Below, piece by piece: positions 34,095-45,009 of a DNA stretch of 64,000 nucleotides (its first letter is position 1; every line of letters begins with the position of its first letter). A program made the translations under genes and the position numbers. The notes under the pieces were generated by a model. That model was not told where the DNA came from. It searched no databases and was given only the letters and a program-made list of their open reading frames with translations. This DNA comes from Thozetella sp. PMI_491. Its lineage: Eukaryota > Ascomycota > Sordariomycetes > Chaetosphaeriales > Chaetosphaeriaceae. The DNA lies in NCBI GenBank assembly GCA_021432635.1, contig MU270023.1, positions 434,001 through 498,000 on the forward strand, written 5' to 3'.

Positions 34095-35124
34095 AGAGAG
34101 GGGCCGATAGTGATGTCTTGGGGTTCGGTGCTGCCGCCCGGGGGGCGTGTGAGATAGATTGGGAATGCACTTCGTACAGATTCCATTTCCGAAGCGCGAT
34201 CCCGGTTCTTCGCCAAGCTCTCTATAGGTTACAGGTTTAGATGTTGGGGTAAGGCCAGATTGTACTGCATTGCTACATAATCTCGAAACTAGCACAAATT
34301 GTCCAGCTCCTTCGCAGAGACTCCTGAGGTGACACAACGGAGACAACTAAGGCATTGTTGCTCTAGCAACCTGCGATCCATAAAACAGCAGGATAGGGGA
34401 AGATGCTCAGATGCTAGCAGGGCGATGCCCAGACCCTCGAAGCCAACAGGGCGATGCCTAGACCCTCGAAATTAGTTCGGGCCTTTCGCCCTCCCCGAGA
34501 TGTTCAGGTGCCGAAACGGCGCCAAGGCAGCGACTCCTTCATAACGTCTGCCGAACTTAACAGTAGCATGATCGTGCTGGTTTCGAGGGTCGACTTCCCA
34601 AAGAGAGACTAGTTGGCTAGTTGTAGTGGCGTTAGTCAGTGCTGACTCCAAGACAGCCCCTAGGTAGGCTTCAGCTACGACGTTTTCTGCGTGATGGAAG
34701 CGGAGGGGAGCGCCTAGTCTGAGGCCCCTCTTGCTTCTCCTCACCCCAAATCCCTGTACCCGCGCTGGACTGGCTGGCCTCGCGCCAGCCCCTTTCGGCG
34801 TGTCATTTCGTACCCCCAAACTTGCTTAGGGGGTGGTACCGCTCGTGCGGGGAACCAGACCCAGAAGAACGGCCGTCGGTCTTCGGCAGATCGAAACGCA
34901 GCGGGTGGTGAGGGGTTGTGCTGGCACGCGAACCACGGACATGCACTTTTCCCAGGTCGCTGGTCCCGTCGGGCCTATAGATGTGGAAATAGGGTGGCCT
35001 GGCCAGAGATCGGGACGTCTCGTTTCGTTCCTACCCTATCCGAGTTGGGCGAAGTAGCCGCATCGTTTTCCACCTGTATCCTCGACCGCACACAGACTGC
35101 AGACCAGACGCAATAGTGATCACC
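34095..35124. other. Intergenic, upstream of FAD monooxygenase
   Basis: Contains a 26-bp direct duplication at 34416-34470 (see separate entry). No gene is supported; the last few hundred bases are presumably the monooxygenase promoter. Confidence 0.5.
34416..34470. repeat. 26-bp direct duplication
   Basis: Copies at 34416-34441 and 34445-34470, period 29 bp, sharing cagggcgatgcc and agaccctcgaa with two mismatches. Non-coding. Confidence 0.8.
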
Positions 35125-36610
35125 ATGGCTACCCCAAAGACGGGAATCAAGGTCATTGTTGTCGGTGCCGGCTTTGGCGGTTTGACCGCCGCCATCGAAT
35201 GCCACAGGCAAGGGCACGACGTTGAGATTTACGAGTCGTTCCCGGAGCTCAAGGTTCTGGGCGACATCATCTCGTTCGGCGGAAACGCAGGCCGCATCTT
35301 CCATCGCTGGTCCGACGGCGCCATTGCAAAGAAACTGAAGAGTCTGAGCATTGACTTGTCCGAGTATGGCTTCCGCATCCACAAGTACGACACTGGAGAG
35401 GTCGTCTTCCACCAGAAGACCCCTCAGCGCCCTGCGGACTCGCCCGTCTTCAACGGGCACAGGGGCGAGCTGCACGAAGTCGTGTTCAACTACGCCAAGG
35501 ATGACCTAGGCATCCCCATTCATCTCGGGCAGAATGTCTCGCAGTACTTTGAGGACAAAGACCAGGCCGGCATCATCCTGAATACCGGCGAGAAGGTGAG
35601 CTTTCCGTGGTGCCCCTCGCAGATCTGGTGCTAATGTTTCTAGATTGTGGGCGATGTAGTGATTGGGGCTGATGGGGTACGCTCCAAGGCCAGAGAGCTC
35701 GTCCTGGGCTACGTGGACAAGCCCAAGAGCAGCGGCTACGCAGTGTGGCGAGCATGGTAAGACTGTAACACCCGAAGAAGACGCAGATGTTTAACAGTCC
35801 TTGCAGGTTCCCAAACACTGACATGATCGCGGATCCTCGCACCAAGGAGTTCTGTGAGAATGGCGACACCTTCAACGGCTGGATCGGTCCCGACGTACAC
35901 TTCCTGTTCTCTACCATCAAGGGTGGTAAGGACTGCTGCTGGGTTCTTACTCACCGGGATGAGCACGATATTGATGAGTCCTGGTCCTTCCCTGGAAAAC
36001 TCGAGGAGGTGCTCGAGGTCCTGGAAGGCTGGGACCCCACCTGCAAGGCCATCGTCGAGAAGACGCCGTCGCTCGTCGACTGGAAGCTGGTGTACCGCGA
36101 TCCGCTGCCGAAGTGGATTAGCGCCGAGGGCAGAATAGCCCTCCTGGGCGACTCCGCTCACCCGTTCCTGCCCACGAGCGCCCAGGGCGCCACGCAGGCG
36201 ATGGAAGACGGTGTCAACATCGCCATCTGCCTTCGTCGGGCCGGCAAGGGTAACATTCCTACAGCGCTGAGGACCCACGAGAAGATTAGGTGAGCACCCC
36301 CGTGGCCGTGGTGGAGACAGAAGAGCTGAAGACTAAATCTTGTGCCTGCAGGTACGACAGAGTCAGGGCGGTCCAGAAGACCGGTGAGTCGACCAGAGAC
36401 ATGTGGCACAAGACCGATTGGTCTAAGGTCAAGGACGACCCAAAGAGCATTGGCTTCCCTAGAGAGGACTGGATCCATGAGTTTGACGTGGAGAAGCATG
36501 CCGAAGAGGTGTTCGATGGCGTCTTTGATGAGGTCAAGAACGGCGGTAGTAGCGCGACCGTCGAGACCCCGCTGACTACACTGTCTAATGTCCAATCTGT
36601 GGGGGCTTAG
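35125..36610 (+). CDS. FAD-dependent aromatic monooxygenase (salicylate hydroxylase-like)
   Basis: Group A flavoprotein hydroxylase that adds oxygen to an aromatic ring using NAD(P)H. Exons 35125-35595, 35644-35756, 35807-36289 and 36352-36610 (introns 48-62 nt) give 441 residues, usual for salicylate hydroxylases. The Rossmann FAD motif is IVVGAGFGGLTAAIE, the DG motif VVIGADGVRSKARELV, and the GD motif RIALLGDSAHPFLP followed by GATQAMEDGVNIA. It is convergent with the aldehyde dehydrogenase gene, 247 bp away, and next to a dihydroxybenzoate-decarboxylase-like gene. This context supports hydroxylation of a benzoic-acid-type substrate. Whether it does oxidative decarboxylation (salicylate to catechol) or plain 3-hydroxylation cannot be told. 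Confidence 0.93.
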
Positions 36611-36857
36611 GTGAAGCGCAGGCCCGTCGCTGTGACCTTATGTACTTACGCTAGACCGGGAGGAGTGTGCCTAGGTAGCTGTAGTCTAAGAGGTAGATAG
36701 ACACTTACAATTTTCATCTTCTCAAACTTGGTCTCTGAAGGCATGAGATCGGACCTGGTGCTAATAGTATGGTATTACTGTCGGGAATAGAAGACATATC
36801 TGCGATAGCTACTGAGATACAGAGTTGAGGAGTATGTGCAAAGTACGCGTCTCATAA

Positions 36858-38484
36858 CTAGTCGTCCAACTTGATCATGACACTCTTGATCTCCAGGTAG
36901 TGGTCCATACTATAAAGCCATCCTTCTCGTCCCTGACCCGAGCCCTTGTACCCACCGAATGGGAGATCCCTAGCCGTGTTCGGGCTGGTGCAGTTGATGC
37001 CAACATATCCGCTCTCCAGCGCCTTAGCGACCCGCAGGGCCCGACTGATGTCCTTCGTATACACAGCCGCGTAGAGACCATACTCAGTATCGTTAGCTTT
37101 TTGGATCGCTTCTTCCTCAGTATCAAACGTGTTGATATTGACGACGGGCCCAAAGACCTCTTCCTTCATAATCCTGGCATCCTCTGGAGTGTCCAAGAAC
37201 ACGGTCGGCTCGACAAAGTAGCCGTTCTTGGACTCCAGAAGGCCCTGACCGCCGAGAGCCAGAGTCCCGACCTTCTTGCCCTCCTCAATGTGCGTTGTAA
37301 CGTGCTTGTACTGGATCTCATCTGCCTGGGGCCCGTGGTTAACCTCTGGGGAAGTCGGGTCGCCTGCATTGACCTGGGCGAAGCGCGTCTTGAAGGCCTC
37401 GATGAAGGCGGGGGCGATACTCCGTTGCACGTAGATACGCGAGTTGGCCATGCACACCTGGCCGCTGTTGGACTGGATGCTCGCCTGCGTCTGTTCCACG
37501 GCCTTTTCTAGATTCGCATCCTCAAATATGAGAGCCGGGGACTTGCCGCCTAGCTCCAGAATGACCTTCTTCAGATTTGTCTTGGCCGCGTTCTCCTGGA
37601 GGATCTTGCCTGTCCGCGAGGACCCAGTGAAAGAGAGAACCCGAACGTCCATGTGCTTGGCGAGAACGTCGCCGGCGGGTACGCCATGGCCGGACAGCAC
37701 GTTGAAGACTCCTGGCGGAAACCCGGCCTCGACAATCAGCTCTGCGACCTTTGCGGACGTCAAGGGCGCCTTCTCGCTGGACTTCAGCACGACCGTGTTG
37801 CCCGTGATAAGCGCAGGAGCCGACTTGGCCATGAAGAAGAGGATCGGAACGTTCCAGGGGATGATCACGGCGACGACGCCGTAAGGCTGGCGGAAGGTCA
37901 GAGTGACATGGCCGGGGGTGTTCAGGCTCGACTGGCCCTGGATCTGGGCCCAGGCCTCAGCGTAGTGATCCAGATGCCCAGCGGCAGGAAGGGCATCGTG
38001 GTATCGGGAAACGGGCTTGCCCATCGAGACGGCCTCGAGATAAGCGAGCTCGGATGCGTGCTGCCGGATGAGCGCAGCGAGCTTCTTCATCGGCTCTGCC
38101 CGCTTTGCAGGCTCGAGCGCCGACCATGCCGGGAATGCGGCCTTGGCTGCCGCCACGGCTGCGTTAGCATCGTCGATTGTCGCCTCGGGAACTACAGTGA
38201 AGATCGCTCTGTTAGTGGCCTGCACTCGCTGTCTTCTGCGGCTTCCGCTTTCCGGACTCAGGAGAGGGAGTAGTACCATCTACCACCTTCTCTCGCGTAG
38301 CTGGGTTATACAGGGGGAATGTCTTCCCGTCCGAGGCTTCCACGAGCTAGGCCCACCGGTATTAGCATCGCCGTTCGGAGCCATGGCGAATATGTAGGGG
38401 AATAGTCACCTTGCCATTGATGAGCAGCCGCGGCTGTATTTTGGGATCCGCGCTCCCGTTCCCATTTGTCTTTGTTTCACCCAT
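36858..38484 (-). CDS. Aldehyde dehydrogenase (NAD(P)+)
   Basis: Oxidises an aldehyde to its acid. Exons 38484-38410, 38346-38277 and 38191-36858 give 492 residues, normal for the superfamily; the second intron (GTACTA..TGTAG, 85 nt) is the only phase-consistent choice I found. The start MGETKTNGNGS is followed by LLINGK-LVEASDGKTFPLYNPATREKV. Motifs: IIPWNVPILFF, the NAD-binding FTGSSRTGK, the general base in LELGGKSPALIF, the catalytic Cys in NSGQVCMA, EEVFGPVV and FGGYKGSG. It starts 365 bp from the divergent decarboxylase gene, so the two are probably co-regulated. A role converting an aromatic aldehyde (such as salicylaldehyde) to the acid used by the neighbours is inference. Confidence 0.93.
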
Positions 38485-38849
38485 GATCGGTCTCTTAGCC
38501 TAGGGATGTATGAGGATGGATGACGACTAGCAGAGGTCAACTTGGTGTGCATTCTGTTCGAATAGAGGAAGTTCCATGAGAACCCCGCTTTATACAGCCG
38601 GGCCAAGTCGGGATCCCGCCTAGATGGAGGAGAAAAATAATGCCTCCAGCCGCTCGGCAGTTGACTCCCGGTACGCTATTTCCCTGGCGGGAGGGGTTAC
38701 TCCAAACACGGGACATGGGGTAAAGCTCCCCTCACCCTAAGAGCACTGAGGCTATAAGGGCTGTAGCCACCTGGCTGGTTAGCGCCAGAGGGCTGGCACA
38801 GGGGTTCGTTGGCACTTTGCATAGTCTTGAAAATCACCAAATCGACACC
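38485..38849. promoter_or_regulatory. Shared divergent promoter of aldehyde dehydrogenase and decarboxylase
   Basis: Only 365 bp separate the two start codons, so both promoters must lie here. It carries a perfect palindrome CGGGATCCCG at 38609-38618 and a TATA-like ctttatac near 38588-38595 oriented to either side. Confidence 0.6.
38609..38618. promoter_or_regulatory. CGG-N4-CCG palindrome, candidate Zn2Cys6 site
   Basis: CGGGATCCCG is an inverted CGG pair spaced by four bases, the form bound by dimeric Zn2Cys6 factors. It sits about 130 bp from the dehydrogenase start and 230 bp from the decarboxylase start. A match of this length can occur by chance. Confidence 0.3.
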
Positions 38850-40004
38850 ATGGCTCCCAAGGGAACAATCGCCATCGAGGAAGCGGTGCTGAACGAGGAG
38901 GGCATCGCGTGGATGGCCGAGACGGCGACGCTCTATGCGCCCGGGTCGGATCCCACGAAGATCGGCAACCACCCCCACACACAGATGCTCCTCGACATCC
39001 ATGGCTCACGGCTTGCCAAGATGGACGCCGAAGGCGTCGAGTACATGCTCCTCTCGCTCACTTCACCTGGCTGCCAGGGGCAGAGGGATCCCGAGAGGGC
39101 GAAGACCATATCCATCAACGCCAACAACTGGATGGCGGCTGAGGTAGCCAAGAACCCATCGCGTTTCGGCGGACTTGCTTCCCTGTCGATGCACAACGGC
39201 GCCGAGGCAGCTGAGGAGCTGCGGCGGGCGGTGAAGGAGCTGGGCATGTTCGGTGCCATCCTCAATGATTACCAGATCGCCGGGGAAAATGAGGAGATCA
39301 AGCTGTACTTTGACGAGCCCCAGTACGACGTATTCTGGAAGACGGTAGAGGAGCTTGGCGTCCCTGTCTACATGCATCCGCGCTATCCAGTTGCCCCTGA
39401 TCTTGAGCCCGACACGAAGTATGGCCAGCGTCGCCGGCTCATCGGTGCTGGGGTCCAATTTCATCTCGACCTGAGCTTTCACATCTACGCCATTTGCTCC
39501 AGCGGGTTCCTGGACAAGTACCCCGGCGTGCAGCTTGTCGCCGGGCATCTCGGAGAAGGGTAGGTCTCGCAGTCGCCTCCGTGCCGGAGCAAAGCTCGTA
39601 TGGCGCTGACACTTTACACAGCATACCATTCAACCTATGGAGGGCGGACCACTGGTTCAACAAGCCAGTGAAGAAGGCGAGCCGCCCGTGCAAGGAGGAT
39701 TACAAGTACTACTTCACTCATAATGTCTCCATCACCACCTCGGGAGATTTCTCCACGCAGGGTTTGAAATTTTGCATCGATGAGATAGGCGTCGATAGGT
39801 GTTTGTTTTCAATAGGTCAGTTTCAATCTGTGTCCATGTTATCTAAAGAATTCTACGCTGACTTCCGAACTTCTAGATTACCCCTACGATACGATCGAGC
39901 AGGCGCAGGCATGGTGGCGGGAAGTCGATCTCCCCGAGAAAGACAAGGAGGCTGTCGCACGTGGGAACGCGATACGGCTCTTCAAACTCCCGCTAGAGCC
40001 CTGA
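38850..40004 (+). CDS. 2,3-dihydroxybenzoate decarboxylase-like amidohydrolase
   Basis: Metal-dependent, non-oxidative decarboxylase of the amidohydrolase-2 family (2,3-dihydroxybenzoate, gamma-resorcylate and salicylate decarboxylases). Exons 38850-39559, 39622-39815 and 39877-40004 give 343 residues, matching the roughly 340 of known fungal enzymes. Metal ligands are present: Glu10 in TIAIEEA, His176 in VYMHPR and Asp302 in FSIDYPYD, the last codon being split by the second intron. LDLSFHIYAICSSG and VAGHLGEGIPFNLWR are also typical. MAPKGTIAIEEA at 38850 is preferred to an upstream ATG at 38817. The stop lies only 27 bp from the stop of the convergent permease gene. Expected product from 2,3-dihydroxybenzoate would be catechol. 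Confidence 0.93.
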
Positions 40005-40031
40005 AGCCCTAGATAACTACGTAGGTTGTAT

Positions 40032-41719
40032 TCATAGCACATAACGGAACATGACCTGTAGAGGTTAGCTTAGAGGACATGGTCAGAGGACTGAATGATG
40101 GGAAATTCCTTACGTTGTCTTTATCCGTCACGTCTTCGAATCCCTGGAGCTCGCTTTCTCTCTTCATCGCTTGCAGTTCCTCCTCCGACTTGCCCTCGAG
40201 CAACCGGTCCCGCCTCGCGTTTTCCCTCACGTAAACGTACCGAAGAACCTGGTTGAGCACAAGATTGATGATGAATCCGCACAGCATCGCAATGATTCCG
40301 TTGTGGTAGGCCGGGGCCTCTGTGCTCTTGAAGAATTGCGGGCCCGAGATCTGGCCAACACAGTAGCAGACGAACACCCAGCCGGAAGCGACAGAGCGCT
40401 TAGTGCTGCCGGCGATGTTGACTGACAGAAGCCCGACAATGACGAGGAAGCCAATAGGATAGAACCCGAGGAGCCAGACGCCCGTCAGCCTCCCCCACTT
40501 GTTGGTGGTCTCCAGGTTGTTGATAAGGCAAGTGCCAATGATCTGAATGCATCGTGTCAGCGTGGGTCCACCGGACGGGCATATCTTCTATGAGGCTGTA
40601 ACTTACCGGCGGAATCATGGCAAAGGTAGCAATGTGAAGTCTTGAACCTGGCAATTTCGAGCTCAAAAATCCGGCCGAGAGTTGAGTGACAAGCTGCACG
40701 GAGGAGAGCGGAAGGCCCATCAGCGTTGTCGTCAGTGGGTCAAAACCGAAGCCCTGAATGATTAGCGATCCGAAGGAAAGTCCGCCGGAAGCCGTGGCGT
40801 TGGCGAACGAGATGAGCCCCAGGATCACCACGGCCGGATCCTGAATAGCCTCAATGACCTGAGCCTTGACGAAACGACGGCTCTTCGTACCGGTCTTGTT
40901 CACGATAATGCGCTGGACTGCAACCACGCGCTCATCCTCGGTCAACCACTTGACGTTTGTGGGAGAATCGGGGACGAAGAGAAAGAACACAATGCCCCAC
41001 AGAACCGTCAGGGCACCGAGGATGAGGTAGATGTACTTCCACGGCGACAGGCTGCCGGTGATGTGTCCGATGCCGTAGGCGATCAGTGTGCCCACGAAGC
41101 TGCCGGCGCCGAGGAAAGACACCCAAAGAGCCGAGCGACCTGCCTGTTCCTGACGCGTCCACCAGATACCCGTGATTGCGACAAAGCCCGGCGAGATGGT
41201 AGCTTCGGTTACACCGAGGAGGAAGCGCACCGTGGCCAGGCCGGCAAAGGAAGAGCAGGCGGCCGTAGTCATCAGGATGATACCCCATAGCACGATGTTC
41301 GCCCCCAGGAACTTGGCAACCGGGAACCGCTGCAGGATAGCTACGCCGGGATATTCGGCGACCAGGTAGCCGAAGTAGAAGATAGACGAGGCCCACGAGT
41401 AGTCCTGCCCTACGAGCTTGTTGTCCGCAATGATGCCGTAGACGGACGAGTAGCCCAGGGACGTTTTGTCGATAAATTGGAGCATGTAAGTTATGCACAG
41501 AAATGGCAGGATGTACATGTCGATCTTGCGCCGCACTCTCCGCGACACCTCCGGGTCGTCGGGTCCGTTCAGGAACGCCCTGGCTGCCAGCTCGCCCGTT
41601 TCGTCCTTGATGGACACTTTCTCGAGAGGCGGGTACGCCTCCTCGGCATCTCCCGGGGCAGTGGAGATGTCATTGGTGGTCTTCTCCTCGGCCGAGGCGA
41701 TCTGCGGATCCGCTGCCAT
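40032..41719 (-). CDS. MFS anion permease, Dal5/allantoate (anion:cation symporter) type
   Basis: Plasma-membrane carrier for small organic anions. Exons 41719-40607, 40542-40114 and 40055-40032 give 521 residues. The last exon codes only VMFRYVL and the stop, completing the ending TDKDNVMFRYVL that is characteristic of the Dal5 family; without that splice the frame runs to an unrelated tail. Other features: RKIDMYILPFLCITYMLQFIDK in the first helix region, DYSWASSIFYFGYLVAEYP, RFLLGVTEATISPGF, WWTRQEQAGRSALW and SPWKYIYLILGALTVLWG. Its position between the decarboxylase and the Gfo/Idh gene suggests uptake of an aromatic acid for this cluster. Confidence 0.94.
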
Positions 41720-42484
41720 GATAATCGCGGGCGGGTTGCTGCTTGCTGTATGGACTTACTCTCACCGTGTCCCAGGACAGTTGGGAGATCGAGGTGCCGG
41801 AGAGAAGAGCATCAGTTAAGGTTCAAGTAGCATTGGGCGACCTGCATGGCCATGTCGCCGCGGGCATGCGCGGAGCGCCATCGGACCCCTTGCCGACCGG
41901 GCAGTGATGTCGCAAGATAAGGACCATAAGAGAAATTGGTCGGCTTGGGTCATGGCCCACGCGATAATGAGTAAAGGCAATAGGCTATTGCGGGGTTCTT
42001 AAGGTGGCTGGCCTGTTAGCTCGTATAGTTACGACGACACTTGCTCGGGTGGGCATAGTCTCTCCACCTAGGGCCTAGAGATAGCTGAGCAACGCTACAT
42101 GGGTGTCAGAGTTTGCAACCATGTCGGAAGAAGCTAGCCGAAGAAGGGTCGCCCGCGCCCGACTAATACTCTGAAGTCTAGGCCTAGGACCCAGTATGTG
42201 GGCACCACGGCAGATACGGCAAACAGCATGGCCAATAAATTGTAGACATGTCTTACAACTAGGTCTTACAGGGGATCGGACCAGTCGAGGTTTCACGATA
42301 GTATAGCAGAGACAAAATATCGACAGCTTAGTATCTCTTGTTCTGTCTGATGGCCCTGCATCCAAACCCAATCCAGCATCGGCAAGGCGATGCAGAAAGG
42401 TGCTGGCTATGTGGTACCGCATCGCAACAGTCACGCGTTCTCCCCGCGAACCACGCTCACCCTTCGGGAGATAAAGGGTGATTT
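41720..42484. other. Intergenic, promoter of the Dal5-type permease
   Basis: 765 bp between two minus-strand genes. No reading frame with a recognisable motif. Should contain the permease promoter and the oxidoreductase terminator. Confidence 0.5.
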
Positions 42485-43702
42485 TCAAGCCGTCTTAGTG
42501 GCGTCCCAGTGGTCAAACATAGCCTGCAGCTGCTCGTGGCGCACAGCTGCATCGTCAAACGTCGCATAGGTGCCAGGCTCACCGTTAGCGAAGGCCTCAT
42601 AGACGGCGCCAATGTTGCGCGCGGGAATGGGTAGCTCCCTCTGCCACATGGACCAATCCCACTCTACAAACTGGATGCTGTCTGATTCAAAGTCGTGGAC
42701 CTCGATCGTCACTCTCCTCTTGAATGCCATCACTCCAAGACTTGCTCCGTCTTGGGACACCACGCGGACTTCGCCTTTTTCTCCAACGATGTTCCACACC
42801 AATGCGGGCTCATCAGGGAACGGCTGCCCGGTCCGCCAGCGCATCGACAGCGACGCATCCTCGCTTGCGATGCCTGAAGCCACACGTGCGTTGTATAGTA
42901 TGAGGTCTGGTGTGTTCACCTTGATGGTCTTGATGACCTTTCCCTCCGCATCAAACAGGTGCGCTTCGGGGCGTTGGGTCTGGAGCCGGGACTGGGCGTC
43001 GTGGGGCTTTCCAAGCACAGAAAGTACAGTGTCAAATTCTGAAAGCGTTAGTTTTGCTGGATGCTAGGGCAAGGCTGCTCTGTCTGCATGTCTTGACGGA
43101 GACCTACGGTGAGCGAACCCGATGGTGAAGACGTTTCCGCCAACCGCCCGGTCGAAGAAATAGGACAGCGCTTCGGGCGCTTTGTTGCGGTTGTTCAAGC
43201 CGCCCGAGGCCCGGAACTCGGAACTAAGAACCTTTCCAATGCGTCCTACCTCCAGCAGGTCTCGAATCTCGTTCGCCACAGGTCCAATGCGTCCCTGGAG
43301 CCCCACGACGGTACGAGCGCCCGTCTTCTTAGCGAGCTCTGCCAGCTCACGAGCATGGGCGGCATCCTGCGCGAGCGGCCACTCTGAAAAGACAGCCTTT
43401 CCTGCGGCAACGCTGGGGCGAACCGTCTCATAGTGCTTGTCCACCCTCGTGTTGCACACGACGAGATCAACGTCCTCGTCAGCGGCTAAGTCTGCTGGAT
43501 CGCCATAGGCCCGAGTCTCGGGCGCCAGGTTAAAGGCCGCGATGGCCTTCTTGGCAGCATCCACAGACGAGTTACATAGGGCGACGATGCGGTATCTCTC
43601 TCTGCCCCTCTCCGAGAGTAGGTAGGGAAGGTGAGCGTTGGCGGCCCAGGAGGTGGCCGCCGATGCAGAGAGGCCGATCAGGCCGACACGAATTATGGTC
43701 AT
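42485..43702 (-). CDS. Gfo/Idh/MocA family oxidoreductase (Gal80-like)
   Basis: NAD(P)-binding Rossmann dehydrogenase or a Gal80-type sensor without catalysis. Exons 43702-43108 and 43038-42485 (69-nt intron) give 382 residues. The start MTIIRVGLIGLSASAATSWA is preferred over an in-frame ATG at 43750, which would add an unmatched leader before the nucleotide-binding motif. Motifs: VALCNSSVDAAKKAI, VDLVVCNTRVDKHYETV, and AVFSEWPLAQD where most catalytic family members have EKP (Trp replaces Lys). The C-terminal domain contains LSMRWRTGQPFP and VWNIVGEKGEVRV. Loss of the EKP lysine fits Gal80-like fungal proteins rather than standard dehydrogenases. It closes the catabolic gene run on the right. 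Confidence 0.9.
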
Positions 43703-45009
43703 GGTCCAAGTCGAAGAAGTAGAAAAAACCCCTTGCTTTACAAAATACAACGACTGTCGGCTAGAATAGCGAATTCTCGAAGGGAGGTAGAATTACGAGG
43801 TGGTGTGTTTTATCATCCCCTCAGGGAACCGCATTTGTCAGCCCCTCACCAAAACACCAACTTAGCCACATACGAGACCTCAATGACGCCAGCGCTTTGT
43901 ACAACCCCAAGACTGGATTTATAAGCCATGGGACTTGCCGCATATCACTCCTTGAATGAGGTTTCTAAAGAAAGCAGGCAGTTTGCGGTGCATTCAGATG
44001 AAGATTACTAAGAGAGTAGTTCTCCAGCATCAAGATATACCCCTGAGTTGCATCTGTTCCCATGTGAATCGCATTGCCGTCCATTGAGATAGTGTCTCGT
44101 CCAACGCGCCACATCTCGGTGTATTGGCGCCGATGTAGGCCGTACGGTGTAGACTGAACTAGGTACGGAGTGTTCGTTCAGGCAACAGGACACCAATCGA
44201 TTTACTCAATTCCACTACTAAACTGTATGTACTTCACTCGGGTCTGCCGAGCTTGGCTTCTTCCTTGGCAACTAACACGACAAAGAGCTACGTATGATTT
44301 GTTATTTAGACTCATGAGATTTTCAGAAGAAGCAATATGACTGCTTATGTAGCTTCCTTGATCGAAACGCCAAAGTTGATCAACTCGTTGCATTTAAACA
44401 CTTGGGCAGTTATCTGCCAATCTCTTGCTTGATATGGAGCAGGACTGGAGCAGGACCCACAATGTTTCACGATACCTCTTAGTCTATTATTCGCCTAGTT
44501 CCTCACGACGTATGATTAAATTTAGTATTCAGTTGATTCGGTTGCTTGTACAACTAATCACCAGAAGTCACTATGATTGTGTGGTGGGCTCCGGATCGGA
44601 TCGACCAAGTTGCCGTTAGTTTCGCACCATATAGGCCAACATCATAGTACTGATCGACATTTATGCTGAATAATTTCTTTTTTAATAGAATAAGGAATGT
44701 CGTGATATCATGTCAGAAGACTATTTACAAGACCAGCTAAATAGCGAGAGAAACGCTGATCCAGAAATGCTTAGCCATATATGTACCGGGAAGCCCGAAA
44801 AGAATGTTTGGTAAAGCTCAAGAATAGACCGCCGGGTATACAATGAGGTGTTCGGTAGCGGCGTGGTGATATTCCGGAGCGAAGGGTAAATGAAGCAGAG
44901 AGATGGCCAAAGCGAAAGAATCGGCGGAAGTAAGCCAAAAGAGACCATCTTCATGCTCGTGAAGATGCCTCCACAACTTTCCTCCTAAGCCGCGGTCTAG
45001 TTGGTCCGC
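43703..45009. other. AT-richer intergenic region
   Basis: 1.3 kb with visibly lower GC than the flanking genes, especially 44000-44960. No open frame carries a family motif and no terminal repeats were seen. It could be an eroded, RIP-mutated remnant. Confidence 0.5.

Noticed and set aside
37653-38273. 206-residue frame antisense to aldehyde dehydrogenase
   Set aside because: Shadow of a confident enzyme gene.
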